Of a stretch of 64,000 nt of DNA, positions 34,266 to 42,616 are shown piece after piece. Both the position numbers and the translations under genes were made by a program. Location: positions 1 through 64,000 of the forward strand of contig NZ_JAENHK010000010.1 of the NCBI RefSeq assembly GCF_016595215.1. Direction: 5' to 3'. Under the pieces are notes generated by a model that did no database searches, had not been told where the DNA came from, and saw only the letters and a program-made list of their open reading frames with translations. Position 1 is the first letter of the stretch, and the number at the start of each line of letters is the position of its first letter. Source of the stretch: Chryseobacterium paridis (GTDB lineage Bacteria; Bacteroidota; Bacteroidia; Flavobacteriales; Weeksellaceae).

Positions 34266-36830
34266 ATGAAAAAAGGATTATTGACGTTATTTTTAGTTGC
34301 ACTAAGCAGCTATTCTCAAGCACAAATGAAATCCCAGCTAAAGGTAGAACAAGGTGTCTCTTATGAATTAGCTCAACTTAGAAAGAGTACAGTAAGTGAT
34401 ATTAAATATGTACTTGATCTGAAAATTCCCGAAAGTAAATCTGAAAGAATCCAGGGAACTGAAATCCTAAATTTTAACTATAAAAAACAGAATGGAAATC
34501 CATTACAAATAGATTTTAAAGAAGAGACGACTTCTTTGATTTCCGTATCAGTGAATGGACGGGTTACAGAGCCGGTTCTGGAAAATGAACATATCATTAT
34601 TGAATCCAAATTCCTGAAGTCAGGAGTGAACGAGATTCATTTTACATTTCTTGCTGGTGATTCTGCACTGAACAGACGTGACGGATATTTGTATGCTTTA
34701 TTTGTTCCGGATCGTGCACGAACCATGTTTCCGTGTTTTGATCAGCCCAATCTGAAAGCAAATTATTCTTTATCGTTAACAATTCCCGAAAAGTGGAGTG
34801 TGATAACAAATGGAAAATTAAAAGAAACAACTGTAGAAGGAGGAAGTAAAAAACTAAACTTTGGTCAATCAGATCTATTGCCCACTTATTTGTTTTCTTT
34901 TACTGCTGGAGATTTTAAGAATTTTACCGAAAAAATTAGTCAGCAGGACTCCAGACTTTTATATAGAGAAACCGATTCTGTGAAAATTAAAAACAGTATG
35001 GATTCCATATTCACACTCTATCGAAATTCTCTTGCTTACTATGAAAAATGGACTGGGATTCCACATCCATTTCAAAAACATGGAATGATTGCTGTTCCTG
35101 ATTTTCAGTTTGGAGGAATGGAACACCCAGGGGCAATTTTATTTCAAAACTCTACCTTATTTTTAGATAAAAATGCTACTCAAAATCAGTTAAACAGCCG
35201 TTCGAATCTCATTGCACATGAGGTGGCTCATCTCTGGTTCGGAGATATGGTGACGATGGATTGGTTTAATGATGTGTGGATGAAAGAGGTTTTTGCCAAT
35301 TTTATGGCAGATAAAAGTACGGGAGCATCTGCAGATAGAAGTATTTATGATCTGAAATTTTTAACGACCCATTTTCCGGCAGCTTATTCTGTTGATCGTA
35401 CATTGGGAGCTAATCCCATACGTCAGGTTTTAGATAATCTAAAGAATGCAGGTATGATGTATGGTCCCATTATTTATAATAAGGCGCCTATTATGATGCG
35501 TCAGTTGGAGCTGTTAATCGGGGAAGAAAACTTCAGGAAGGGGATCGTAGAATACCTTAAAAAATATGCGTACAGCAATGCTACCTGGCCGGATCTTATT
35601 ACCATTCTGGATAGCTATACTCCAGAAGATCTGCAAAGTTGGAACAAAGTATGGGTAAATGATCCGGGAAGGCCTGTTATTGATTATAAAGTGAATTATA
35701 AAGACAAGAAGATTCAGAGTTTCACCATTTCTCAACATCCTGAACATGGAAAGGAGCAAAAGTCCTGGCCACAAGAGTTTCAGATTGCTTTATTTTATCC
35801 TGACAAGATCGAAAAGGTTACGGTAAAACTTTCCGGAAAACAACAAGAGATTGCAGAATTAAAAGGGAAAATGAAACCTCTTTTTATTCTTCAGAATACA
35901 TCAGGAATAGGGTATGGGGTATTTGGTATAGATAAGACGGTTATGTCTGATTTTTCGCTGGTGAAAGATCCTGTCAGCCGTGCCAGTACTTATATATCGT
36001 TATATGAAAATATGCTGGGAGGTTCAGAAATCACTCCTCTGGAATTGTTTCATTTTTTTACTGATCAGCTACAAAAAGAAAGTACAGAATTGAATCTTCG
36101 TTTGATCACCGGGTATATTTCAACAATATATTGGGAGTTTTTGCCTGAAGCTCAAAGGCTAAAAGAATCTGAAAATATAGAAAATACATTCTGGAAAGCG
36201 TTACAGGCTCAGACAACAAAAAATAATAAGAAAATCTTGTTCGATGGCTATCAGGGAGTTTTTCAGTCCCAACAGGCATACGATAATCTGTATACAATCT
36301 GGAAATCTCAAACTCCACCACAAGACGTTTCCCTCAATGATGAAGATTTCACAAGCCTGGCACTTTCTTTATCCCTACGAAATAATGATAATAATGATTT
36401 GCTACAGGAACAATTAGCCAGAATTAAGAATCCTGACAGGATTAATCGTTTTAAAATCATTATGAAAGCTGCTTCTTCGGATAAAAAAATCCGGGATGAT
36501 TTTTTCAATGGTCTTTCGGAAAAGAAAAACAGAACTAATGAATCTGCTATTGGAGCTTCATTAGCCTATCTTCATCATCCGTTAAGACAAAAGGTTTCTA
36601 TTAATTATCTTCCAAAAACTTTGGAATTGTTACAGGAAATACAAAAAACGGGAGATATCTTTTTCCCGGATAACTGGCTTCGTTCAACATTTAGTAGCTA
36701 TCAAGATCCAAAGGCACTTGAGATTGCCACTAAGTTTCTTTTACAAAATCCAGATTATAACCCTATTCTGAAAAATAAAATTTTACAGGCAACAGATAAT
36801 CTGAGAAGAGCTCAGAAGCTGATAAAGTAG
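34266..36830 (+). CDS. M1 family aminopeptidase
   Basis: Secreted zinc aminopeptidase of 854 residues with signal peptide (LLTLFLVALSSYSQAQ). The zinc site is intact: HEVAH at 318-322 and Glu341 after an 18-residue spacer, in WFNDVWMKEVFANFMAD. The substrate-recognition motif, GxMEN in most M1 enzymes, reads GGMEHPGA here, with His replacing the Asn. An N-terminal beta domain precedes the catalytic domain, and a helical C-terminal region of about 300 residues follows. It trims N-terminal residues from peptides in the periplasm. PutP lies about 90 bp downstream, and both would serve peptide or amino-acid use (inference). Confidence 0.92.
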   Translation: MKKGLLTLFLVALSSYSQAQMKSQLKVEQGVSYELAQLRKSTVSDIKYVLDLKIPESKSERIQGTEILNFNYKKQNGNPLQIDFKEETTSLISVSVNGRVTEPVLENEHIIIESKFLKSGVNEIHFTFLAGDSALNRRDGYLYALFVPDRARTMFPCFDQPNLKANYSLSLTIPEKWSVITNGKLKETTVEGGSKKLNFGQSDLLPTYLFSFTAGDFKNFTEKISQQDSRLLYRETDSVKIKNSMDSIFTLYRNSLAYYEKWTGIPHPFQKHGMIAVPDFQFGGMEHPGAILFQNSTLFLDKNATQNQLNSRSNLIAHEVAHLWFGDMVTMDWFNDVWMKEVFANFMADKSTGASADRSIYDLKFLTTHFPAAYSVDRTLGANPIRQVLDNLKNAGMMYGPIIYNKAPIMMRQLELLIGEENFRKGIVEYLKKYAYSNATWPDLITILDSYTPEDLQSWNKVWVNDPGRPVIDYKVNYKDKKIQSFTISQHPEHGKEQKSWPQEFQIALFYPDKIEKVTVKLSGKQQEIAELKGKMKPLFILQNTSGIGYGVFGIDKTVMSDFSLVKDPVSRASTYISLYENMLGGSEITPLELFHFFTDQLQKESTELNLRLITGYISTIYWEFLPEAQRLKESENIENTFWKALQAQTTKNNKKILFDGYQGVFQSQQAYDNLYTIWKSQTPPQDVSLNDEDFTSLALSLSLRNNDNNDLLQEQLARIKNPDRINRFKIIMKAASSDKKIRDDFFNGLSEKKNRTNESAIGASLAYLHHPLRQKVSINYLPKTLELLQEIQKTGDIFFPDNWLRSTFSSYQDPKALEIATKFLLQNPDYNPILKNKILQATDNLRRAQKLIK

Positions 36831-36847
36831 GAATTATTCCTGCTTTT
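36824..36847 (+). terminator. Weak hairpin overlapping the aminopeptidase stop
   Basis: AAGTAGGAAT pairs with ATTCCTGCTT around a single T, with one G-T pair, then TTT. The stop codon lies in the left arm. Moderate support only. Confidence 0.45.
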
Positions 36848-36921
36848 CAGGAGATATGTGTGAATAGGTATATATATGTTTTTTAGAAAATGGCTATCTT
36901 CGGTGTCGTAAAAAAAATGAT

Positions 36922-38418
36922 ATGCAAGTATATGAAGCGATTTCAGTCGGATTATACCTGTTGCTGATGATAGGCATAGGTATTTATTCTTACAGGAAGT
37001 CAACGAGTAATTCAGAGGAATTTCTAATAGGCGGGAGAAAAATGGGAGCGGCCGTTACGGCATTATCCGCTGGTGCAGCCGATATGAGTGGCTGGCTACT
37101 GATGGGTGTACCGGGTGCTATGTATTTTACAGGGATTTCCAGTTCATGGATTGCTATAGGGCTTACAATAGGAGCTTATCTCAATTATATTGTTGTAGCC
37201 CCAAGGCTTAGGATCTATACTGAGGTCGCCCAAAATTCAATCACCTTACCTGTATTTTTTGAAAACAGATTTAAAAATAAAAACCACCTTCTGAAGATTA
37301 CTTCTTCTATTTTTATTCTGGTGTTTTTTACATTGTATACTTCGGCAGGAATGGTTTCCGGGGGTAAGCTATTTGAATCCGCTTTTAGAATGGATTATAC
37401 TGCGGGCTTGCTGTTAACAAGCCTGGTAGTTGTATTATATACATTTTTAGGAGGGTTTCTAGCTGTAAGCTTAACGGATTTTGTACAGGGAACGATTATG
37501 GTGCTGGCTCTTGTCATTGTACCGATTGTGGCAATTTCAGAGATTGGAAGCGTTCAGGAAACTTTTTCATTGATTAAAGCTAAAGATCCTAAATACCTCG
37601 ATTTGTTCAAAGGAACGACTACGGTGAGTATTGTATCTCTATTGGCATGGGGATTAGGCTATTGTGGACAGCCCCATATTCTCGTAAGATTTATGGCAAT
37701 TGATAAACCTAAAGATCTTGTTAAAGCAAGACGAATAGGAATTACGTGGATGATATTTACAGTTGCTGGTGCTTTGGCAATCGGGTTGGTAGGAATAGCT
37801 TATCTTCAAAAGTTTGATGTACAGACCATGATGAAGTTTGATGGATCAAAGACCGAAGCTGAGACGATTTTTATTTATTTCTCACGTATATTATTTCATC
37901 CGTTCATTGCTGGGTTTTTACTCACAGCAATTTTGGCAGCTGTAATGAGTACTATTTCTTCTCAATTATTAGTGACTTCCAGCTCATTAACGGAAGATAT
38001 TTATAAAGCTTTTTTAAATAAAAAAGCCACACCTAAACAATTGTTGATCGCAAGCAGGCTTTCCGTTTTATTAGTAGCCGTTATTGCAATGCTTTTATCA
38101 TTGAACCCTCAGGACAGTATTCTTAACCTGGTAGGAAATGCCTGGGCTGGCTTTGGATCCGCATTCGGGCCTTTAATTCTTTTATCGCTCTTATGGAAAA
38201 AAACAACCTGGCAAGGTGGTCTAGCAGGAATGTTAGCTGGAGGTATAACAGTTTTGTGCTGGGTATACTTTCAGCATCCTTTGAAAGACTGGTATGAAAT
38301 GATTCCAGGATTTACACTTTCGTTTATAACAAACGTTATTGTTTCCTTACTGACTTATAAGCCAGATTCATCCATTGATAGTGAGTTTGATGAAGTAACC
38401 CAGATTATGAAGGGATAG
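36922..38418 (+). CDS. putP: Sodium/proline symporter
   Basis: Inner-membrane carrier of 498 residues of the sodium:solute symporter family, with about 13 membrane helices. PutP-specific stretches: YRKSTSNSEEFLIGGRKMG after helix one, ALSAGAADMSGWLLMGVPGA in helix two (sodium and proline site), GGFLAVSLTDFVQGTIMV, GYCGQPHILVRFMA and MSTISSQLLVTSSSLTEDIY. It imports proline with sodium for nutrition or osmotic adjustment. It ends at a strong bidirectional terminator. Confidence 0.93.
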   Translation: MQVYEAISVGLYLLLMIGIGIYSYRKSTSNSEEFLIGGRKMGAAVTALSAGAADMSGWLLMGVPGAMYFTGISSSWIAIGLTIGAYLNYIVVAPRLRIYTEVAQNSITLPVFFENRFKNKNHLLKITSSIFILVFFTLYTSAGMVSGGKLFESAFRMDYTAGLLLTSLVVVLYTFLGGFLAVSLTDFVQGTIMVLALVIVPIVAISEIGSVQETFSLIKAKDPKYLDLFKGTTTVSIVSLLAWGLGYCGQPHILVRFMAIDKPKDLVKARRIGITWMIFTVAGALAIGLVGIAYLQKFDVQTMMKFDGSKTEAETIFIYFSRILFHPFIAGFLLTAILAAVMSTISSQLLVTSSSLTEDIYKAFLNKKATPKQLLIASRLSVLLVAVIAMLLSLNPQDSILNLVGNAWAGFGSAFGPLILLSLLWKKTTWQGGLAGMLAGGITVLCWVYFQHPLKDWYEMIPGFTLSFITNVIVSLLTYKPDSSIDSEFDEVTQIMKG

Positions 38419-38451
38419 TATAAGATGCATTACAAACAACGTTTCAAATAT

Positions 38452-38482
38452 AAAAGACCAGCTCTGATGAGCTGGTCTTTTT
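38452..38482. terminator. Bidirectional terminator between putP and the ferredoxin operon
   Basis: Perfect 12-bp stem AAAGACCAGCTC (38453-38464) with GAGCTGGTCTTT (38469-38480), loop TGAT, with A run on one side and T run on the other. It serves both convergent units. Confidence 0.9.
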
Positions 38483-38499
38483 ATATTGAAATTAGATTA

Positions 38500-38847
38500 T
38501 CAGGTATGCAAAAATCGCTGACGGCTAAATAATACTTGTTCACTCTCTCTGTGATCCGGATCATCGACACAGCAATCTACAGGACATACGGCCTTGCATT
38601 GCGGTTCCTCATGAAAACCTTTACACTCTGTACATTTTCCGGAAACAATATAATAAACATCATCAGAGACTGCCTGATTATAGGCATCGGCATCTACCTC
38701 AGTACCATCCGGGAAAATTGTTTTTCCCGAAAGTTTTGTTTTATCTTGCCAGCGCCAGTCGATGGCACCTTCATAAATAGCGGAGTTCGGACATTCAGGT
38801 TCACAGGCTCCACAGTTAATGCATGCATCCGTTATTGTTATGGCCAT
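38500..38847 (-). CDS. 4Fe-4S dicluster ferredoxin
   Basis: Protein of 115 residues. Cluster 1 ligands are Cys9, Cys12, Cys15 and Cys19 in DACINCGACEPECPNSAIYE; cluster 2 is in KCTECKGFHEEPQCKAVCPVDCC. An insert of about 45 residues separates them, and the C-terminal tail is basic and aromatic. This is the YfhL/Alvin-type low-potential ferredoxin, an electron carrier. It is the last gene of the operon headed by superoxide dismutase, whose regulator probably senses Fe-S status; a ferredoxin fits such a regulon. Confidence 0.93.
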   Translation of the reverse strand: MAITITDACINCGACEPECPNSAIYEGAIDWRWQDKTKLSGKTIFPDGTEVDADAYNQAVSDDVYYIVSGKCTECKGFHEEPQCKAVCPVDCCVDDPDHRESEQVLFSRQRFLHT

Positions 38848-38908
38848 GTTGTCAATCGTTTAGATTCTTTAATAAAGGTACGGGATTTTATATTCTGAAT
38901 GATTTATT

Positions 38909-39475
38909 TTAATCAACTTTAGAATGAAAAATTTTTTCCACCTTGTTGGTCGTTGCAATATTGATCAATTTATCCAGCTTGTCAGCATAGAGAGATGATA
39001 TTTTATTTTCATTATCAAATAAGGAAGTTCTGATCATCGGAACGCTGTAGGGCAGAGGCCATGCTCTTAATGACTTGGCAATGGCATCCATGGTATTAAT
39101 TCCCTGCATGGCCTGTAATCCATCTGCCCAGCAAACCAATCCTACCGTTTTATCCGTAAGATAAGGTTGTTCCTGATCTGCAGTAACCTCCAGCCAGTCA
39201 AGACAATTTTTCATCACTCCTGGGATACTGCCATGGTAAAGGGGAGCCAACCAGAAATGGATATCTGCATCCAGAAAGAGTTGGGTCATACGTTCTACAG
39301 CCAATGGTGTCTTGGTCAGTGTAATATCATATAAAGGAATACCGGAATCTGCCAGGGCAAAAATCTCATTATTAATGCCCAACATTTCCAGTTTTTCTGT
39401 GAAGTATTTGGATAGAAGCCCTGAAGTTGATTTTGCTCTTCTTTCCAGGGCACCGTTGAATAATATTGCTTTCAT
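38909..39475 (-). CDS. NADPH-dependent FMN reductase family protein
   Basis: Flavodoxin-fold protein of 188 residues: FMN-binding start KAILFNGALERRAKSTSGLL, the loop LAPLYHGSIPGVMKNCLDWL at about 78-97, and GLVCWADGLQAMQG. It would reduce flavin or quinone using NAD(P)H. It sits 4 bp after the DUF2480 gene and 62 bp before the ferredoxin gene in the superoxide dismutase operon, so it probably works in redox defence. The physiological acceptor is unknown. Confidence 0.88.
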   Translation of the reverse strand: MKAILFNGALERRAKSTSGLLSKYFTEKLEMLGINNEIFALADSGIPLYDITLTKTPLAVERMTQLFLDADIHFWLAPLYHGSIPGVMKNCLDWLEVTADQEQPYLTDKTVGLVCWADGLQAMQGINTMDAIAKSLRAWPLPYSVPMIRTSLFDNENKISSLYADKLDKLINIATTNKVEKIFHSKVD

Positions 39476-39479
39476 TTTT

Positions 39480-39980
39480 TTAATTTTTAAATATGACTTT
39501 AGGTAAGCCTATTTCCCCATACATCAGGCTTTTGACGTATGGTTTCAGAAGTTGAGTAGCTAAAAGGTAAAGTGCCGGAGCAGTTTCAGATCTTGCTTTA
39601 ACAACTACTTTCAGATCTTTATACTGCTCCATTGAAGCACTTTGAAGGTTTTTCTTCCAGAGATCCAGAAGGATTTCCTCAGAATTTTTGATATCTGTGT
39701 AAACAGAATAGCTGGAAAGTTTGTCCATTAATAGCATATAAGCCCATGGTGGAATAATAGCGTCGGTAGAACAGATAATAGCTACTGCCTTGCCGGCATA
39801 TATTGAGAAATCCAAAACAGAAATTGATTCTTTAAATTCTTTTTCTTTCACGATCATTCCCATGAAAAGAAGCTCCTTAAGGTCGAATTCTATAATATCT
39901 ATAGAAGGTTTATAATCCCAAAGATCGAACGCAATGATTCCGGAGGCTTCTGCTTTATTAATAAAAACTTTCTGATCCAT
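39480..39980 (-). CDS. DUF2480 family protein
   Basis: Cytoplasmic protein of 166 residues. I recognise the DUF2480 pattern: SGIIAFDLWDYKPS, IIEFDLKELLFMGMIVKEKEF, and the most conserved part AIICSTDAIIPPWAYMLL, followed by GEIGLPKVIFKN. The family occurs across Bacteroidota and has no known function. No catalytic triad or metal site can be assigned with confidence, though the Cys in ICSTDAIIP is in the conserved core. It lies between superoxide dismutase (29-bp gap) and FMN reductase (4-bp gap), which ties it to oxidative or Fe-S stress. Confidence 0.85.
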   Translation of the reverse strand: MDQKVFINKAEASGIIAFDLWDYKPSIDIIEFDLKELLFMGMIVKEKEFKESISVLDFSIYAGKAVAIICSTDAIIPPWAYMLLMDKLSSYSVYTDIKNSEEILLDLWKKNLQSASMEQYKDLKVVVKARSETAPALYLLATQLLKPYVKSLMYGEIGLPKVIFKN

Positions 39981-40009
39981 GATTAAATGTTTAGCACAGT
40001 TTACTTTCG

Positions 40010-40636
40010 TTATTTGATTTTTGAAAGGACCTCTTCATATTTTTTTTCTACAGAAGCCCAATCCAAAACAGCCCAGAAGGAATCAAGATAATCAGCTCTT
40101 TTGTTTTGGTACGCTAAGTAATATGCATGTTCCCAAACATCAATTCCGAGTATAGGAAAGCCTCTGTTTGCAGACTGAATATCCATCATAGGATTATCCT
40201 GATTGGGAGTTGAACTGACTGCTAGTGAACCATTGAATTTTACATACAACCAAACCCATCCCGATCCAAATTGTCCAAGTCCGCCTTTTTTTATTTCTGC
40301 TTTAAGATGATCAAGGCTTCCAAAAGTAGTGTTAATAGCTTCTGCTAATTTTCCTTCAGGATTTAATCGGGGGCTTGGAGAAAGGATTTCCCAAAACAAA
40401 GAATGGTTATAGTGTCCACCACCATTATTTCTTACAGCCGGACTGTATTCACTTATTCTTTGCAGTAGAGAATCCAGGTCATCATCCTTTTCATCAGCTT
40501 GTTCCAAAGCAGCATTCAGATTATCAACGTATGCTTTATGGTGTTTCTGATGGTGGATGGTCATTGTTTCTTTGTCTAAATAGGGTTCCAATGCGTCATA
40601 TGCATAAGGAAGCTGAGGTAAGGTAAATGAGCTCAT
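40010..40636 (-). CDS. sodA: Superoxide dismutase, Mn/Fe family
   Basis: Enzyme of 208 residues that dismutates superoxide. Metal ligands: His28 in MTIHHQKHH, the His in HYNHSLFWEIL, and Asp and His in DVWEHAYYLAY. GGGHYNHSLFW together with NQD in TPNQDNPMMD favours the Mn-type glutamine placement, but cambialistic use cannot be excluded. No signal peptide, so cytoplasmic. It heads an operon with DUF2480, FMN reductase and ferredoxin genes. Its promoter overlaps a CAAC-N6-GTTG operator, so the adjacent SufR-like protein probably represses it. Confidence 0.95.
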   Translation of the reverse strand: MSSFTLPQLPYAYDALEPYLDKETMTIHHQKHHKAYVDNLNAALEQADEKDDDLDSLLQRISEYSPAVRNNGGGHYNHSLFWEILSPSPRLNPEGKLAEAINTTFGSLDHLKAEIKKGGLGQFGSGWVWLYVKFNGSLAVSSTPNQDNPMMDIQSANRGFPILGIDVWEHAYYLAYQNKRADYLDSFWAVLDWASVEKKYEEVLSKIK

Positions 40637-40665
40637 TATTTTGATTTTATTTGATTAATGTGTGT

Positions 40666-40695
40666 CAAAGGTAATAATTAATTTCAATTAAACAA
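40666..40695 (-). promoter_or_regulatory. sodA operon promoter
   Basis: On the minus strand, TTG (complement of 40693-40695), 19 bases and TACCTTTG (complement of 40666-40673) match TTG-N17-23-TANNTTTG. The TTG is inside the operator half-site, so bound regulator would block polymerase. Confidence 0.75.
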
Positions 40696-40713
40696 CTTTT
40701 AAGTTGTTTAATT
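40686..40713. promoter_or_regulatory. SufR-type operator (CAAC-N6-GTTG)
   Basis: AATTAAACAACTT (40686-40698) and AAGTTGTTTAATT (40701-40713) form a perfect 13-bp dyad with a 2-base spacer. Its core, 40693-40706, is CAAC-TTTTAA-GTTG, the site described for the Fe-S repressor SufR in cyanobacteria. It lies between the divergent sodA operon and the SufR-like gene. Confidence 0.75.
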
Positions 40714-40789
40714 ATGTAGTGCTCATTTTATACTAATGACTTGTCAATTATAGATTTAAAGGATTAAATTAAAGATTATAGAAAATGAC

Positions 40790-40827
40790 TATATTTGTAG
40801 TTGGAAAATAAAACAACTTAAATATTG
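40790..40827 (+). promoter_or_regulatory. -7 element and second SufR-type site before the regulator gene
   Basis: TATATTTG at 40790-40797 is a perfect TANNTTTG, though no TTG lies at the right distance upstream. CAAC-TTAAAT-ATTG at 40814-40827 matches CAAC-N6-GTTG with one mismatch and ends 4 bases before the ATG at 40832, a position suited to autorepression. Confidence 0.6.
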
Positions 40828-40831
40828 CCAA

Positions 40832-41452
40832 ATGAATAAACCAGCGGCAGATCGTATTCTGATGTTTTTAAAGATGAGGGGAGAGGCAACTTCATTACTG
40901 ATCTCTCAGGAATTATCTATAACAAAGGAGGGTGCGAGAAAACATTTATTAAACCTTGCTCAGGAGGGACTTATACAATCCATTGCTAAAAGCGAAGGTG
41001 TTGGTCGTCCCTCAACGTATTATATGCTTACCGATAAAGGGTTGGCACAATTTCCCGATACCCATGCTGATGTTACTGTACAACTGATCAGATCTGTAAA
41101 AAATCTGTTAGGAGAAAATGCATTGGACTTATTGATCAATGATCGTGAAAACATAACCTATCAACGATATGAAAAAGCTTTGGTGAATGCATCAACGCTG
41201 GAGCAACGTCTGGATATTCTGGCAAAGATTAGAAATGATGAAGGTTACATGGCAGAATGGAAAAAAGAAGGGCAGGATTATTTTTTAATTGAAAACCATT
41301 GCCCAATCTGTGCTGCTGCTGCCGAATGTCAAGGATTTTGCCGCGCAGAATTGTCTAATTTCCAAAATTTAATGGGGCCAAAATATAAAGTAGAACGTAT
41401 TAGCCATATCCTTTCGGATGGACAAAGGTGTGTCTATAAAATAAATGGATAG
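40832..41452 (+). CDS. SufR-like Fe-S cluster-sensing transcriptional regulator
   Basis: Regulator of 206 residues. A winged helix-turn-helix occupies about 5-75 (ISQELSITKEGARKHLLNLAQEG, given in part as LSITKEGARKHLLNLAQE; GVGRPSTYYMLTDKG). A C-terminal domain carries Cys157, Cys160, Cys166 and Cys170 (HCPICAAAAECQGFC) and Cys200 (GQRCVYKI), a layout typical of SufR and related members that bind a 4Fe-4S cluster. Loss of the cluster releases DNA. CAAC-N6-GTTG sites occur in the shared intergenic region and just before its own start, so it probably controls both itself and the divergent sodA operon. Confidence 0.87.
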   Translation: MNKPAADRILMFLKMRGEATSLLISQELSITKEGARKHLLNLAQEGLIQSIAKSEGVGRPSTYYMLTDKGLAQFPDTHADVTVQLIRSVKNLLGENALDLLINDRENITYQRYEKALVNASTLEQRLDILAKIRNDEGYMAEWKKEGQDYFLIENHCPICAAAAECQGFCRAELSNFQNLMGPKYKVERISHILSDGQRCVYKING

Positions 41453-41511
41453 TCTATTTTTAATGATATCAATATAGACTTATATGAGTTGAATCTCTCT
41501 CTCTCTAAGTA

Positions 41512-42018
41512 TTAATAATTCTTGACACTCATTTCCTGAACTTCTTCTGCTGAAAAACCATAGATCTGAGGGGTTTTCACATCGAGTAAATTGAGATAAA
41601 TATAAAGTTCCCCTCTGTGGTGGATTTCATGCTCTATCATAGCTCTAAGCCATTTCCATATCGTAATTTCACTATTTGCTGGAGTCAGGCATTTACGGGT
41701 GAGGTCCTTGTCACTTAGCCTACTGATAATTTCAATTGTTTGTGTATGCATTTCATTGAAATAGTTGATAATATTGTCATAACCGTCAGCCAATTCTTTT
41801 CCACAACCCTGATAAGCGCTTTTTCTGCCTGAAATGGTTTCTCCGTACATATATCTTTCAATGGCAGCAATATGCCTGATCTGATCCGCCACAGTGAATT
41901 TTCCTGGTTTATAGGAATACTCCAGATGTTCTGGTTGGATAACTTTAATTAACCGATTGGTTCTTGCTCTTACTTTTTCATAATAATCAATGAATGATTC
42001 AGCAGATCTTATTTCCAT
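41512..42018 (-). CDS. DinB family protein
   Basis: Four-helix-bundle protein of 168 residues. DinB-type motifs: FTVADQIRHIAAIERYMYGE and AMIEHEIHHRGELYIYLNLL, whose histidines form the metal site. Family members include thiol S-transferases such as bacillithiol transferase; most are uncharacterised. It ends near the regulator gene (convergent) and has a 598-bp gene-free region upstream. Confidence 0.85.
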   Translation of the reverse strand: MEIRSAESFIDYYEKVRARTNRLIKVIQPEHLEYSYKPGKFTVADQIRHIAAIERYMYGETISGRKSAYQGCGKELADGYDNIINYFNEMHTQTIEIISRLSDKDLTRKCLTPANSEITIWKWLRAMIEHEIHHRGELYIYLNLLDVKTPQIYGFSAEEVQEMSVKNY

Positions 42019-42616
42019 TGTTTTAATTTTTGTTTCTAGTATCAGTTAACAGGTTGAAAAGACTTCATAATTAAACTGAAATATTATGTGAATATAAGAA
42101 AAATCTTTACTCAATAAGCTTTGTCAGCTCTTTTTATACTACCGCAAACATTAATAAATTAACATAATAAAAAAGTCTATTAATTCTGTAGAGTAATTGG
42201 AGATATATTATATATTTGCATTCATGTTTCAGAAATAAATAAATGGAATCCGATAAATTGGTCAATTTATTAATACTATTGCCATTTATTTTTTGATTTT
42301 ATTTTAGAACAAAAAGGAGCTTGTATAATTTTTTTTTAAATATTAATTGCAACATTGTTGCGGAATTGATATTTTTTACTATTATTGCAATTAGATTGCA
42401 TTAATTGAAATTGATCTTTCGAAACAATACAAATAAATCATTGATTATTAAGAAAGTCAGGATAATAAATAATGAGGCTGAGCAATTGATGGCATGTTTT
42501 CCTAAAGCTTTTATACAGGAGAGTGGAAAACAATAGAAAGTAAGAATAATGTTTGGGGATTCAGCTCTTTTCAGGTGACAATAACTTAAAAAACATATTT
42601 AATATTTTATTCACTT
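42019..42616. other. Gene-free region upstream of the S8 protease pair
   Basis: AT-rich, with no ORF of merit. It holds a TATATTTG at 42211-42218, without a well-spaced TTG. Around 42372-42424 a stretch resembles the region before the second protease (44940-45000), and the last 35 or so bases (ACTTAAAA..ACATATTTAATATTTTAT.CACTT) are nearly identical to the second gene's leader, so the upstream region was duplicated with the gene. Confidence 0.6.
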
